From Prostheceraeus crozeri (Eukaryota; Platyhelminthes; Polycladida; Euryleptidae), in the NCBI GenBank assembly GCA_907163375.1, contig CAJQUW010007778.1, forward strand, positions 30,001-94,000: a stretch of DNA of 64,000 nucleotides, read 5' to 3'. Below the pieces are notes generated by a model. It was not told the DNA's origin and made no database searches. It worked only from the letters and a program-made list of their open reading frames with translations. The position numbers were made by a program, and so were the translations under genes. Shown here in pieces: positions 1 through 9,653 of this stretch. The stretch's first letter is position 1. Each line of letters opens with the position of its first letter.

Positions 1-1160
1 CCACAGTGGCCAAAGAAAGATCTCTTATCATGTAAAAAGTTTATATATGATTTCTTGAATAAAGCGAGTAAACATATTGTCCAATTTACTCCGCACAATG
101 ATGATTATAATTATGTACATCATGTAGTTGAGAAAGATTGGATTGTTGGTTTAAGTCCAAGTTTAAGAAATGATTTAGGTTACCTCGCTAGCGCCTTAAC
201 AAGCTATGATAATTTTAACGTTAATTACCACATAAGTGGTCATAAACAGTTAATATATCGAGAGGAAGCTTATTATGTAGATCTTATTCCAAGAAATGAG
301 AAGACGTTGGTGAAGAAGATTGTGATTAAGCCAAGAAAGACAAACATGACTCCTGAAACATTATTGAAGAAATTTAATTATCTCCTTCGAGTTGATGGCA
401 AGCAAGTGCAACATTAACTTATATTAAATCATCTAATCATATTGCAATAAGCAAATTAAATGATGATGATCTAGTATTAGTTTGTTCAAAAGATTTTCAT
501 CAGTTCTTACGACATCGTTCTGCAGCTGTTCATGGAAAATCTGATATGCAACATTTACCATGTGAAAGGTCAAATCAATTTGATACAGAATGGACCGTAT
601 CTTTATACAGAAAGTGTGTAGAGCCTTTAGGTGGTATCTTACATGAAACAAGAGTGTTGATGCCTCGCATTATTACTTCGGTTAAATTGGTTGTAGATTA
701 TTTAAATGAAGTGATTAATGAGAAACATATTTCATTTTCTGAAAAAGAAGGTACTTTGTCTCTCACTATAAGTGGAAAAGGTATTGAACTAATTATGGAT
801 AAAACTCTAATGGACATTTTGGGTTTTGATCAAAATATCTTTAAAAGTGGTACTGTAACCAAAGCTAGCGCAGACATGTCGCTATCGCGTCGTATTAACT
901 ATTTTCAGATATATTCCAATATTGGTGAAGATGTACGTGTGGGAGATGTTGAAGCTCCATTGCTAGCAATGATACCATACCAGCCAAAAAGCTGCAGTAT
1001 TTTATCTGAGCATACTTTCAAGAAAGTGCATTATACAAAGCTGAAATCAAACTACATCCCACAAATTGATATTGCCATTTATGACGATGCTGGTGCGTTG
1101 ATTCCTTTTCATAAAGATGCTGTGACAAGTATCACACTCCATTTCCGAATGAAGAGTTAA
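1..1160 (+). pseudogene. Structural-type protein A of the virus-like element (5' end outside window)
   Basis: This reading region enters from the left window edge and ends at 1160. It carries the C-terminal signature of a protein family that I know from animal PolB elements: a conserved GDVEAPLL segment followed by an end of the form IPF...VTSITLHFR. The neighbouring protein at 1170-2719 is a paralogue in the same order of blocks, so the pair looks like a tandem duplication. The function of the family is not established to my knowledge; a virion or structural role is inferred from the company it keeps. The copy is a fossil with about one break. It sits only a few bases before the next gene, on the same strand. 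Confidence 0.55.
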
Positions 1161-1169
1161 TGCAAACGT

Positions 1170-2719
1170 ATGCTAATATATTTTTCCAATGTGAATAATA
1201 TGGAAAGTGAAAATAGGGACTCGTTTCTAATCTACTTGCCCAGTAATGCTTCTATGAATAAATTTCCCAAAAATAAACCATCAGACTATCGAGTAGAATT
1301 AAATCGGCCACTGCATTTAGAAGGTGAATGGGAGGTTGGCGTTTCTAGTATTTGCTATGATAGCAATATTCAGAATGTGAATGATTTGGAAGAAATGATA
1401 TTGACTCCTCGCACCCATGATGGAATAACGATGAATAATGCATTTCAGTTCCCATACAATTTAACATCAGATGGAAAGTGGAACTATGAATGGATTCAGA
1501 TAAAATCAGATTCTTATGAGCCATTTGGGAATGAGAAAATTATTAAGGCATTCAACAGTGGTAATACTTCCATCATGAAGAATAAAAATCAGAAAGCTTA
1601 TGAGTTTACTATCTATCATTGGAGTGGGAGACAGTTCCTCCGCTTTCATTCTTTTACTAAAGGTCTTACACTGAGGTTGGATAGTGAATTCTATCCACAT
1701 CTTGGTTTTGGTCATGGACTACATCTAACGTCAATTGCTACTGCAAATGTTAAAAAAGTTTATTCAAATCGAATCAACAAATTTCATTATAGATTTAAAA
1801 TATTTGATGAACATGCTGTAGAATGTGAAGAACGCATCATTTTGAAAAAGCGTGGTGTTCAACCTTTATCACTTATTGAGTTAGTAAAACGATGGAATGA
1901 GACTGTGGGTAAGAAGTATGGAGAGAAAATTATGGCGGACAAAAATAAGTTGGTTATTCAGAATATAATGACAAACTTACAGTTTATTTCTCTCCAACCT
2001 TGCGTCATTTTGTAAGACATCCAACACCTATTATTGGAAGCGGTGTGGTGTATGCTTCTCATGAATATCACACTAAAGCTGATTCAGTTAATGATGAATG
2101 GTGGGTGGACATCTATGGCGATCACATCAAGAAAATTTACCAGTCTTATGAAGAATCTAAAGTTGCTATCAATATAATGCCGCGTCTATATCATACAGTT
2201 GAAAGCTTCATTCATGTAGTAAATCCTTATATACAACAGAAGTTGAAGCATGTGATGAAAAGTAAATATGATGCAAAGACACACCACATTTCGTTTTCAA
2301 TTGAAAATCAACGCGTTGTTCTGAAACTGGGTGATGACATTCAATGTCAATTGAGTAAAAATTTGAAAAAACTCTTTGGCTTTTCAATGCTACAAACTGT
2401 GTTTGCTGCTGCGCATACGATTGGTATAGAAACACCAATGACACTTGATAAACATGAACAGCACCTTTACATTCAAAGTGATTTGATTTTACCTATTTCT
2501 GTTGGCGAGAAAAAAGAATACATTTTACGTGATTTCATTCATGATAAAGACGCTTCATATGGAATAGTCGAGAAGATGTTTGAATCTATTTTCTATCATC
2601 CCGTCGTCAAACAAACTATACCCTCTATTGCTATCAAAATTACCAATGGTTTACAAGAGTGTATCCATGTGAAAGATACTAAATCCCTCATAACGTTAGT
2701 GTTTCGGAAAACAAAGTGA
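1170..2719 (+). pseudogene. Structural-type protein B of the virus-like element
   Basis: The product starts with a short leader and then the block FLIYLPSNASM...PSDYRVELNRPLHLEGEWEVG, which is the N-terminal signature of the same family as the gene at 1-1160. The C-terminal half repeats the paralogue's fold-like pattern (a GLECIHV-type end followed by ITLVFR). Either the ATG at 1170 or the one at 1200 could be the start; the second is closer to the conserved block. A polyadenylation signal follows 24 bases after the stop. The gene is a fossil with about one break. I infer a structural function from its association with the PolB gene; no catalytic motif is visible. Confidence 0.5.
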
Positions 2720-2742
2720 AGTCATTGTGATATGTTTATTGA

Positions 2743-2748
2743 AATAAA
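2743..2748 (+). terminator. AATAAA polyadenylation signal after structural-type genes
   Basis: A canonical AATAAA lies 24 bases after the last stop of the plus-strand gene pair. It is followed by the convergent polymerase gene on the other strand, as expected for a tail-to-tail gene arrangement. Confidence 0.5.
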
Positions 2749-2899
2749 AATATGTATATGAAAAAGTCTTTTCACAGATATAGGGGGAATGGGCTGACTG
2801 TAGGCATATATTCACAAGGAAGAAACGATCTCATGCGATACATAAAACAACCATGTATATCTACAAAAAAGCAACATCAAAATACTGAGTTAAAGTTGA

Positions 2900-5800
2900 T
2901 TATGTCAATACATCTCCTGAATGTGGTAGCGTGAGTTTTATTCTTTTGGGTGGAGGTATGTTTGTGTCAGGATGTCCATGTGGAAGAGATGTGTTATGTC
3001 CTATCCAACACCTCTTATCCTCCCATGCTGAAAGTGCTCGTTTCTTGAACGTGTACGTTTTCACAGTATGAACTTGAGATTTTAAGATTGTCATATTGAC
3101 AAACGTTATAGTTTTATTTTTATAGGCCTTCTTATAGGACCGATGTTTCATTTTATGAACAATGGATTTTGATATACCTTTAGCACGCTTAATACTATCT
3201 GCACATTCTTTTAGTTTCATGGAATACATTTTAGGACGGAGGAGAATCATTTTATCTATTTCCTTTCCTGCTGTTTCATCCTTAAAACAACCAAGTTTGG
3301 CTTTATTCTGTATGGAATAGAGTGGATGAGTGGGATTGTAGTTAGATGTGTCGAAATATTTTTCTAATGACTTGCCTACTTCATTAAATTTAAATCTTTT
3401 TGAGTGGTAATTCCTAAAAAGAAACTATCTGTATCACCACCCAGCAAGCGAACCTCTTTTACGAGAGGGCATGGTTTTAATATTTTGTAGAAGAGTTGAT
3501 ACATTTCAAGCTTGGAATAATCTAAAACGGCTTGCCCAATATAGATGGGTTTGCACAACTCAACTTCTGATTTAATCATTTTAACACCTACAAGATCCTC
3601 ATCGATGATGTCTCTATCAATGAAAAGAGGTGATGAGGTCAATTTGTGATATTTTTGTTCATCAACGACTAGTTTGTAATTCATACGTTTTCTAACATCC
3701 TCCATGGTCTTTCCGAATAGACTGTTATTCTTATATTTATAAAAATCCTTTTCAAAATTATTTTGGGCGAGTGCACGTTTTTGACTGTTACTATCTATGT
3801 AGGGTTTGAGGAAGGCTTTCTGTCTAAATTTGATAATGCGGTGAACTGACTTTAGAAGCATGCCCATTTCTAAATAGAATTTTAATATGCAGAAGTGTAC
3901 GAGATAATTTTTCTTATCATATTGGGTGAGTAAAAGTTTGCGGCATGGTTTGTACCTTGGCTGTCCACACTCTGTTAAGTTATTATGAAATTGTGACATG
4001 AATGGTGAAAACATATCTTCAGTCACTTCACCAGATTCAGGTGCGAGTGGGAAATCAGCAGTTTTATTTTTAATGCTATTTGGATAAATCAAATCCACTT
4101 CAAAATAATATCCCCAATCACCTTCATCTGGAATCTTCAGTATGTTTGAAGGGTTGGAGTAATACTCAAGCTCATCTTGATTTAACCAACTAAACTCGGA
4201 ATGAGGTAGTGGTTTAGACAGTGAACTGCCATATAAATTATTTTGGTCATAGTACTTTAGGTGGATATGATCATCACCTACTGTTTCAGATTTTATATGA
4301 TGTTTATTTACAAATGTGAGACCACCGCGTATTCCGCGCTCAAATATATTATACATCTCCGGGTCTTGTAAGAGATGAATGGTCTCACCAGTCATTTTAA
4401 AGGCTGATTTAAAGGACATGGCTGGTAGACTGACAAAGTGGACAGGATCTAATTTGTCTTCTTCTAATGCCACTCGTCGAAATTCCTGAAAGACATCAGC
4501 CAGCAAAATGACATCTAATTCTAAGTAAGCGATCATATAATCGCCAAACGTTTTACAATCAAATTTTAACCATGCCTCTTGAGCATGTTCATAGTCCTCT
4601 ACTGGACAATCTTCACCCGTCAAATCGTTTTTGAATTTGTCAATGGAAGGAAGGGTTGTTTCATTTAGTTTAGACATTGAGCTAAAATACGCATAGGAAA
4701 GACTCCTTTGCGAGTGATTATTTCATCCGTTAAGTTTGGATAGTGTTTCTTCAAAGTTTGACTATGGGGAAGAAACTTGAGATTTCGAACGAGAGAAGCT
4801 AGTGACGCTGACATGAATTGAAATGAATCTAAAAATTTTATTTCGAAGAAGACTGTCTTATTTTCTTTAGTTTTATCTACTGGTACTTTTGCTGTCATTG
4901 CCATGAATTTTTCTCTCGTTTGTGCTATTACATTAAACTGCCACGATTTCATCTGGCTCAACCCTCCTTTTATGAGCATATGACTGTCATAGCCCTTAAA
5001 GTTATGAAAAATGACGGGTAGTACACGACGTCTCAACCTAAGTGAAAAGTTACATTTGGAGCAGAGTGCGTTTCTAAATTTACCAGTGATGTGATCATGA
5101 TCACGCACTTTCTTAATTTTATCGTCATCAAACGTTTTATGACATTTAGGACAGGATGTGCAACTTTCAAATTTTTGTTTGTCTTCATCTGACATATGTA
5201 GTGACTTACGCTGCAATTGGGAATCATATGATTGTTGAAATTTAGCAGCTTTATCGAGAAATTCTAGAAATTTTGAAATGCAATCTTCACCTTGCCAAGT
5301 ATGCATTTTGTTTTGTCTATTCCTAAAGTGGTCATGCCATACTTCATAGCAGGATATGGCTGCTGGCTTGTGGATGATATCATCAATGTAGCATTCTATG
5401 TCTGCGTAAATGACACGCAGGGGACTTAATTCGTCACCATTATCCCTATGTGAAAATATTTTATCTTTGGGCATGCGTTCCATTTGTAATTTACCTCGCT
5501 TGCACCATTCATAGTGAGTTTCAAATTTATCTTTACTCCAAAAGGAGCGGATGCAGCGGTCGCATACAAAATGTTCACCTCTTTTAGAGTGCCCCAAGTG
5601 AGTGTACAAGCGAGAGATTTTGGGAATACCACAGTAGTGCCATTCCTCGCTATCATCTTGTTTTACTAATAAGAGGTTGACTACACGTTCATAACAAGTT
5701 GAACGTGAATTATAGCGAGCACCCTTCAACCCCTTCTCCCACACGTGAACGACAATTTTAATCTTATTATGTTTTTCGAACGTTTCTACATCTTTGATTT

Positions 5801-6697
5801 TCATGTTGTTACTATCACAACCTTCAAAGTCTAGTTCATCCTCCACTGTCTATAGCTATAGGTGCGATCTCGATGTGCGTTGATATCATTATAGTGAAGG
5901 ATGGATAGGACTGCATATTTGAAACACTGTGATTTACAATCGACATTGATGACAGCTTTCTTATTATACAACGTTTTTGGTAGTCTAAATGTACCTCGAG
6001 CTGCATGACTTTCTAATAGTGAAATTTTGAATATGGCTGAGTCCACACCATCAAAAATGAGAGCGCTGTCGCGTTGATTGAATTTATCTACATTTGATTT
6101 TAAACATTGAATGTGAAAATTTAGCCAAGACTCGCAGTCTACAACTTCGGTTGCGGAAGAGGAAGGAACATGAAACTGTATTCTCTCCGTCACTTGACCC
6201 GTTTGAAAATCTATCTTAATATATTTTAGTTTAAGGTAGATGAGCGCCTTCATTCTAAAATTGTCTAAATTGTTGAAGAGCGCTTCGATAATGTTAGAAT
6301 TTTGAAGGAGCCACTCAGGAAAATCTACTATTTGAGTATTGGACTCCATGCAGTAGTCGCGTACTAAATTATTATGTGAAACATTAATGAGGGAGATGGT
6401 AGAGGTACCGTTGGTGTAGTGATCATTTGCATGCGTGTGTTGAAGTCTGTGCGAAGATCGCTGAAAGTGACTATCAAAAGAAAGAGGGCACAAATCGCAA
6501 GGAAAGGAGATGTCATCGTCAGAATCAACTTCACCTCCGGAGATTGACGCCGCTTTGCGTTGACACACACGTTGTTTGATGTGTCGAAGGAGACTGTGCT
6601 TCCTTGTAAACATATGTCCGCAGTCGGCACATTCCCACTCGTTGCCTTGTCGCGAGAGTCCTGAGCTGGAACTCACATCACCTGAAAGAGAAATCAT
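2900..6697 (-). pseudogene. polB: Protein-primed family B DNA polymerase with N-terminal zinc fingers and an endonuclease VII-like insert
   Basis: Read on the minus strand, the gene gives two C2H2 zinc fingers (starting WECADCGHMF and PCDLCPLSF), then a conserved polymerase N-terminal block, an exonuclease motif DIEC, an endonuclease VII-like cysteine/histidine motif (CPKCHKTF and RDHDHITGKF), a second exonuclease motif HNFKGYDSH, polymerase motif A with NNLYG, motif B with NNSLFGK and motif C with GDTDS, followed by the family's C-terminal block RALSAWEDKRCW. This order is that of the long polymerases of Polinton-like elements in invertebrates, which copy linear DNA from a protein primer. 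I take the ATG at 6697 as the start. The gene is a fossil with about three breaks. It is divergent from the 145-aa gene at 7176. Confidence 0.85.
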
Positions 6698-6715
6698 TCT
6701 ATCATCTCTGTTCAA

Positions 6716-7175
6716 GTCTCAGTGTATTGTTACAACCTACCTTGACTCAACGACTCTAAACTTTCCTCGAGAAGGGAGGGCGTTGGTGATGAAGTTGATG
6801 GCTGAAATTGAGGAAGATGCTATTAACCGCACGTTTGACGGAGATGAGTGAAGAAATTTTCAACTTACCATTTCAACGAAATCAAGTTTAAGGTTGATAC
6901 TTCAACAAGATAGAGACTTCACTCAAATAATATGTCTCAAATTTGGAATTCACGAGAGAGCAGTTCACTTGTACGCCTCAAATATAGAATTTGCTAGAGA
7001 ACACTTCACTTATACGTCTCAAAGACAGAGTGAAATGACACGAATGTCACTTTGCTTATATACTTTCATTCTCTTCATTCATTGGATGTTCATTCTGATT
7101 GGCTGCTTGTGTATACTTAAGAATTAGAAAAATGTTAAAGTTATCATTATTCAAAGTCAGCATTTCAAAGACAAC
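6716..7175. promoter_or_regulatory. Divergent promoter region with three iteron-like repeats
   Basis: This 460-base stretch separates the divergent polymerase and 145-aa genes and contains no convincing gene. Three imperfect units near 6907, 6962 and 7003 share the pattern TTCACTTRTACGYCTCAAA and a following AGAATT-like block. A TATA-like TTATATACTT lies near 7051, and two inverted-CCAAT-type ATTGG boxes lie near 7079 and 7097, all upstream of the plus-strand gene. The region may also serve replication, but that is only a guess. Confidence 0.4.
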
Positions 7176-7613
7176 ATGACAAGTCCTCCAACAACACCAA
7201 ATACCGCATTGGAGTTCTCCTCTCCATGTACATCAGCAAAGGTGCTCGTTACACCAAATGCACCAAGAAAGGTGAAGGTGGAGAAGACATACAATCTCGA
7301 CAATATACGAAAGTTATCATTATCGGAGGAGGATGAAGAGGAGTTGCCCGACCTAACAGGCATACGGTGGAAATATTTACAATATGATGCCGAAGGGGTG
7401 ATGGAGATGACCAGCAAGTCGCACTTGCATCAAATATGGGAGTGGTACACCCCTAACTCCCAACCGCGAACCGTGGCGGAGTGGGCGTACATTGAGAAAG
7501 TGAGGGATGCTGCAGAAGAACGTTTAAAGCAGCTCAACTGTTTTTTTGATCTATGTGAAGCCAGACTCTGGGACGATATTGACGATGAAGACCTTTTGAA
7601 ATACATGCCATAA
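7176..7613 (+). CDS. Hypothetical 145-aa acidic protein of the virus-like element
   Basis: This intact frame starts at an ATG about 125 bases downstream of a TATA-like box and ends in a TAA that overlaps an AATAAA signal. The first 35 residues are rich in Pro, Thr and Ser (MTSPPTTPNTALEFSSP), then comes an acidic patch (SLSEEDEEELPDLTG) and a C-terminal half with many Trp and acidic residues (IWEWYTP, DIDDEDLLKY). No signal peptide, membrane segment or catalytic motif is visible and I do not recognise the family. Its compact gene structure and position next to the polymerase suggest an accessory or regulatory protein of the element. Confidence 0.6.
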   Translation: MTSPPTTPNTALEFSSPCTSAKVLVTPNAPRKVKVEKTYNLDNIRKLSLSEEDEEELPDLTGIRWKYLQYDAEGVMEMTSKSHLHQIWEWYTPNSQPRTVAEWAYIEKVRDAAEERLKQLNCFFDLCEARLWDDIDDEDLLKYMP

Positions 7614-7617
7614 TAAA
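7612..7617 (+). terminator. AATAAA signal overlapping the stop codon
   Basis: The polyadenylation hexamer begins on the second base of the TAA stop of the 145-aa gene, an economical arrangement typical of compact viral-type genes. Confidence 0.5.
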
Positions 7618-7661
7618 TTTTTATTTCGTATTATCTTTGCTTTCATACTGACTTACTTGAA

Positions 7662-8078
7662 TGGGGCTTTAGTGAATAATTTAACCATGTATACTTTTTC
7701 ATTTGGAAATAGTAGCACGCTTAGTCTAACTTGTAAATCTTAAAACATTTCATATGGACGATGATGGTAGATGAAATAGTGTCAAATAAATTAAGATAGC
7801 TTACACTTCTGATACAGGGATAGCAATCGACTGCGATCCATGTGTAAAGAGCTTGTTAGACTACGGATGGGCTTAAGTGGATGATTTAACCATGTATACT
7901 TTTTCATTTGGAAATAGTAGCACGCTTAGTCTAACTTGTAAATCTTAAAACATTTCATATGGACGATGATGATGATAATAGATGAAATAGTGTCAAATAA
8001 ATTAAGATAGCTTACACTTCTGATACAGGGATAGCAATCGACTGCGATCCATGTGTAAAGAGCTTGTTAGACTACGGA
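7662..8078. repeat. Tandem duplication, two abutting units of about 206 and 211 bp
   Basis: Unit 1 runs 7662-7867 and unit 2 runs 7868-8078. They are nearly identical over their whole length; unit 2 has a small GATGATGATA-type expansion. Both contain CAGGGATAGCAATCGACTGC, a 20-mer that recurs alone at 8917-8936 just upstream of the promoter of a small gene. The units are non-coding and may be promoter or spacer DNA of a duplicated gene module. Confidence 0.85.
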
Positions 8079-8415
8079 AGAGAGAAGTGTGTTATGTTGC
8101 GTGTGGCGCGTGAGTGTCCTCCCATTTCATTCCATTCATCAATTCGTCTCATTGATAGAGACAGGTAGAACTCATGGTTCTCATAACGTATGCAATGGAA
8201 AGTTTTAGGCAACCTTCGACAGTTGGCTAAATGTCGCCCTGGCGCGAATGCATACTACGTTGAGACAGAGGCAATCACTTGCAAACATGACGCAGAGAGG
8301 TTTAACAAGATTGACCATTGCCGAATGTCCCTTGCGGTATACATAGCTACGGGTTTCACCGCCGCCCTTTACAGGAACGCCCGTCGAAAGGAAGTATTAC
8401 ACCGAACTTCATTTG
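8079..8415. other. Non-coding or unrecognised stretch between repeat blocks
   Basis: This stretch has higher GC than the left part of the window. A plus-strand open frame starts at 8190 and runs into the repeat beginning at 8416, but it has no recognisable protein content and is best explained as chance. I see nothing else that can be supported. Confidence 0.4.
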
Positions 8416-8563
8416 CAACGTTCAAGTTGACTGATAGCAGATTCAACTTAATGATAGTATTCGCCAGTCCGAAGACTGCCCAGGGCAAACCGCGAGGAGG
8501 TTCTATCATGTCTTGCCCCATGGTGGCCCTTAAGAGAGCCGATGGTTCGTTCTCGGGAGTAAC
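8416..8563 (-). repeat. 3' module copy 1 (about 145 bp, contains histone-type stem-loop)
   Basis: The same roughly 145-base sequence is present three times in one orientation, at 8416-8563, 8941-9085 and 9414-9557. On the minus strand each copy lies downstream of a small gene and contains the stem-loop and the purine-rich downstream element. Its far end holds a further self-complementary block (AAGTTGA ... TCAACTT). The copies differ at only a few positions. Confidence 0.85.
8506..8540 (-). terminator. Histone-type 3' stem-loop plus downstream element after the 84-aa gene
   Basis: On the minus strand, positions 8540-8522 read GGCTCTCTTAAGGGCCACC. The first 16 bases form a six-base-pair stem with a four-base loop and fit the histone consensus GGYYYUUYUNARRRCC at every position but one, with ACC following as in histone mRNAs. 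The first loop base is C rather than the usual U. Six bases further on is CAAGACATGA (8515-8506), close to the sea-urchin histone downstream element CAAGAAAGA that pairs with U7 snRNA. The stem starts 30 bases after the stop codon, the normal spacing for replication-dependent histone genes. Confidence 0.65.
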
Positions 8564-8570
8564 AAGATGA

Positions 8571-8825
8571 CTATTGGCTTGAATAGTCAATGGGTATGAC
8601 GGTTAGGTTGTCATAGACCCTATACCGCCGAGGTCGTACTGGTGCATCTGGCACCTTTCGGATGCGAGTGGTATTTGGAGTCCACACCCCATCCGTCCAA
8701 ACGATCCTCTTGATCTTCCCCTTCTTCTCATCCTCCTCATCCCACTCGTCGAGGATGACGAACTCGGGAATGCCGTTGTCTTCATCGGTGAAGACGGGAA
8801 TGTTGTCGGTAGATGTCGCTTCCAT
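8571..8825 (-). CDS. Hypothetical 84-aa protein with histone-gene-like flanks
   Basis: This intact small frame begins with an ATG at 8825, about 40 bases downstream of a clean TATA box, and ends 30 bases before the stem-loop. The protein is acidic in its first third (FTDEDNG, DEWDEEDEKKG) and basic in its last third (NTTRIRKV, RPRRYRVYD), with two Trp in the middle. I do not recognise a family and see no signal peptide or membrane segment. The combination of TATA, short intronless frame and histone-type 3' end suggests expression without a poly(A) tail during S phase, which would suit a DNA-replicating element. The function is unknown. Confidence 0.65.
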   Translation of the reverse strand: MEATSTDNIPVFTDEDNGIPEFVILDEWDEEDEKKGKIKRIVWTDGVWTPNTTRIRKVPDAPVRPRRYRVYDNLTVIPIDYSSQ

Positions 8826-8863
8826 CGTGACTTCAAATTGAATGAGAAGCGCTACAATCTTCT

Positions 8864-8874
8864 GGTTTATATAG
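8864..8874 (-). promoter_or_regulatory. TATA box of the 84-aa gene
   Basis: On the minus strand the sequence is CTATATAAACC, about 40 bases before the ATG. The ten bases TATATAAACC are shared exactly with the TATA box of the next small gene at 9388-9398. Confidence 0.6.
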
Positions 8875-8940
8875 GGTTTTCAACAATGAATTGCTCAACA
8901 GCGAATCAGAATGCTTCAGGGATAGCAATCGACTGCATAA

Positions 8941-9085
8941 TGTTCAAGTTGACTGATAGCAGATTCAACTTAATGATAGTATTCGCCAGTCCGAAGACTG
9001 CCCAGGGCAAACCGCGTGGAGGTTCTATCATGTCTTGCCCCATGGTGGCCCTTAAGAGAGCCGATGGTTCATTCTCGGGAGTAAC
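8941..9085 (-). repeat. 3' module copy 2
   Basis: This is the second copy of the 145-base module, placed directly downstream of the 88-aa gene on the minus strand. Its left edge abuts a lone 20-mer (8917-8936) taken from the tandem units at 7662-8078, so the block looks like a mosaic built by duplication. Confidence 0.85.
9028..9062 (-). terminator. Histone-type 3' stem-loop plus downstream element after the 88-aa gene
   Basis: The stem-loop (9062-9044 on the minus strand) and the CAAGACATGA element are identical to those of module copy 1. The stem starts 29 bases after the stop codon of the 88-aa gene, against 30 in copy 1. Confidence 0.65.
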
Positions 9086-9091
9086 GTCATC

Positions 9092-9358
9092 TTACACCCT
9101 ACCAATTCTGCTGAGAGAGTCTTTGACTCTCTCTTTGGTAGCACTGTCGACTTCCACACTGACTGGTACATGGCTAAAAAGTGGAATGTAGCGCCATTCC
9201 GTTGGATTGACAGCAGTTGCTGTCATCGGATTGCCAATCCGAGCAAGATTATTAAAAACTCTGTCTTGCTCCTCTAGCCTGACAAACTCCTCAAATAAAT
9301 TTCGCGGCCTTAACTGCGGTCCGCGAGGAGAGCTGACTTGACTGTTCGGCGTCTGCAT
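9092..9358 (-). CDS. Hypothetical 88-aa protein with histone-gene-like flanks
   Basis: This intact frame starts at the ATG at 9358, about 30 bases after a TATA box, and stops 29 bases before a histone-type stem-loop. The N-terminus is Pro/Ser/Arg-rich (NSQVSSPRGPQLRPRN), followed by a charged helix-like part (LFEEFVRLEEQDRVFNNLAR) and a C-terminus with DSATKERVKDSLSR. It shows no sequence likeness to the 84-aa neighbour even though the promoter and 3' modules of the two genes are copies of each other. The family is unknown to me. It is probably an accessory protein of the virus-like element. Confidence 0.65.
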   Translation of the reverse strand: MQTPNSQVSSPRGPQLRPRNLFEEFVRLEEQDRVFNNLARIGNPMTATAVNPTEWRYIPLFSHVPVSVEVDSATKERVKDSLSRIGRV

Positions 9359-9387
9359 GATTGAAATGAAATGAAATGAGAGGCAGT

Positions 9388-9398
9388 GGTTTATATAC
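9388..9398 (-). promoter_or_regulatory. TATA box of the 88-aa gene
   Basis: On the minus strand the sequence is GTATATAAACC, about 30 bases before the ATG, matching the TATA box of the 84-aa gene over ten bases. Confidence 0.6.
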
Positions 9399-9413
9399 CC
9401 CTCTAACGCGACG

Positions 9414-9557
9414 CAACGTTCAAGTTGACTGATAGCAGATTCAACTTAATGATAGTATTCGCCAGTCCGAAGACTGCCCAGGGCAAACCGCGAGGAGGTT
9501 CTATCATGTCTTGCCCCTAGGTGGCCCTTAAGAGAGCGATGGTTCGTTCTCGGGAGT
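9414..9557 (-). repeat. 3' module copy 3
   Basis: This third, slightly more diverged copy of the 145-base module lies downstream of the coiled-coil gene on the minus strand. The stem-loop part falls at 9537-9520. It is about 117 bases from the stop codon of that gene, further than in the other two units. Confidence 0.8.
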
Positions 9558-9653
9558 GAATTGATGGGGTGGTGAAGGCAGGCAAAGATCTGCAATGAAA
9601 ATGATATGTATTAGAATAGGATATACTATCTTATTTGCTTTTCACTTACCAAG

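Noticed and set aside
8190-8570. 126-codon plus-strand open frame
   Set aside because: Its second half is the reverse strand of the repeated 3' module and it has no family likeness; the minus-strand reading explains the DNA better.
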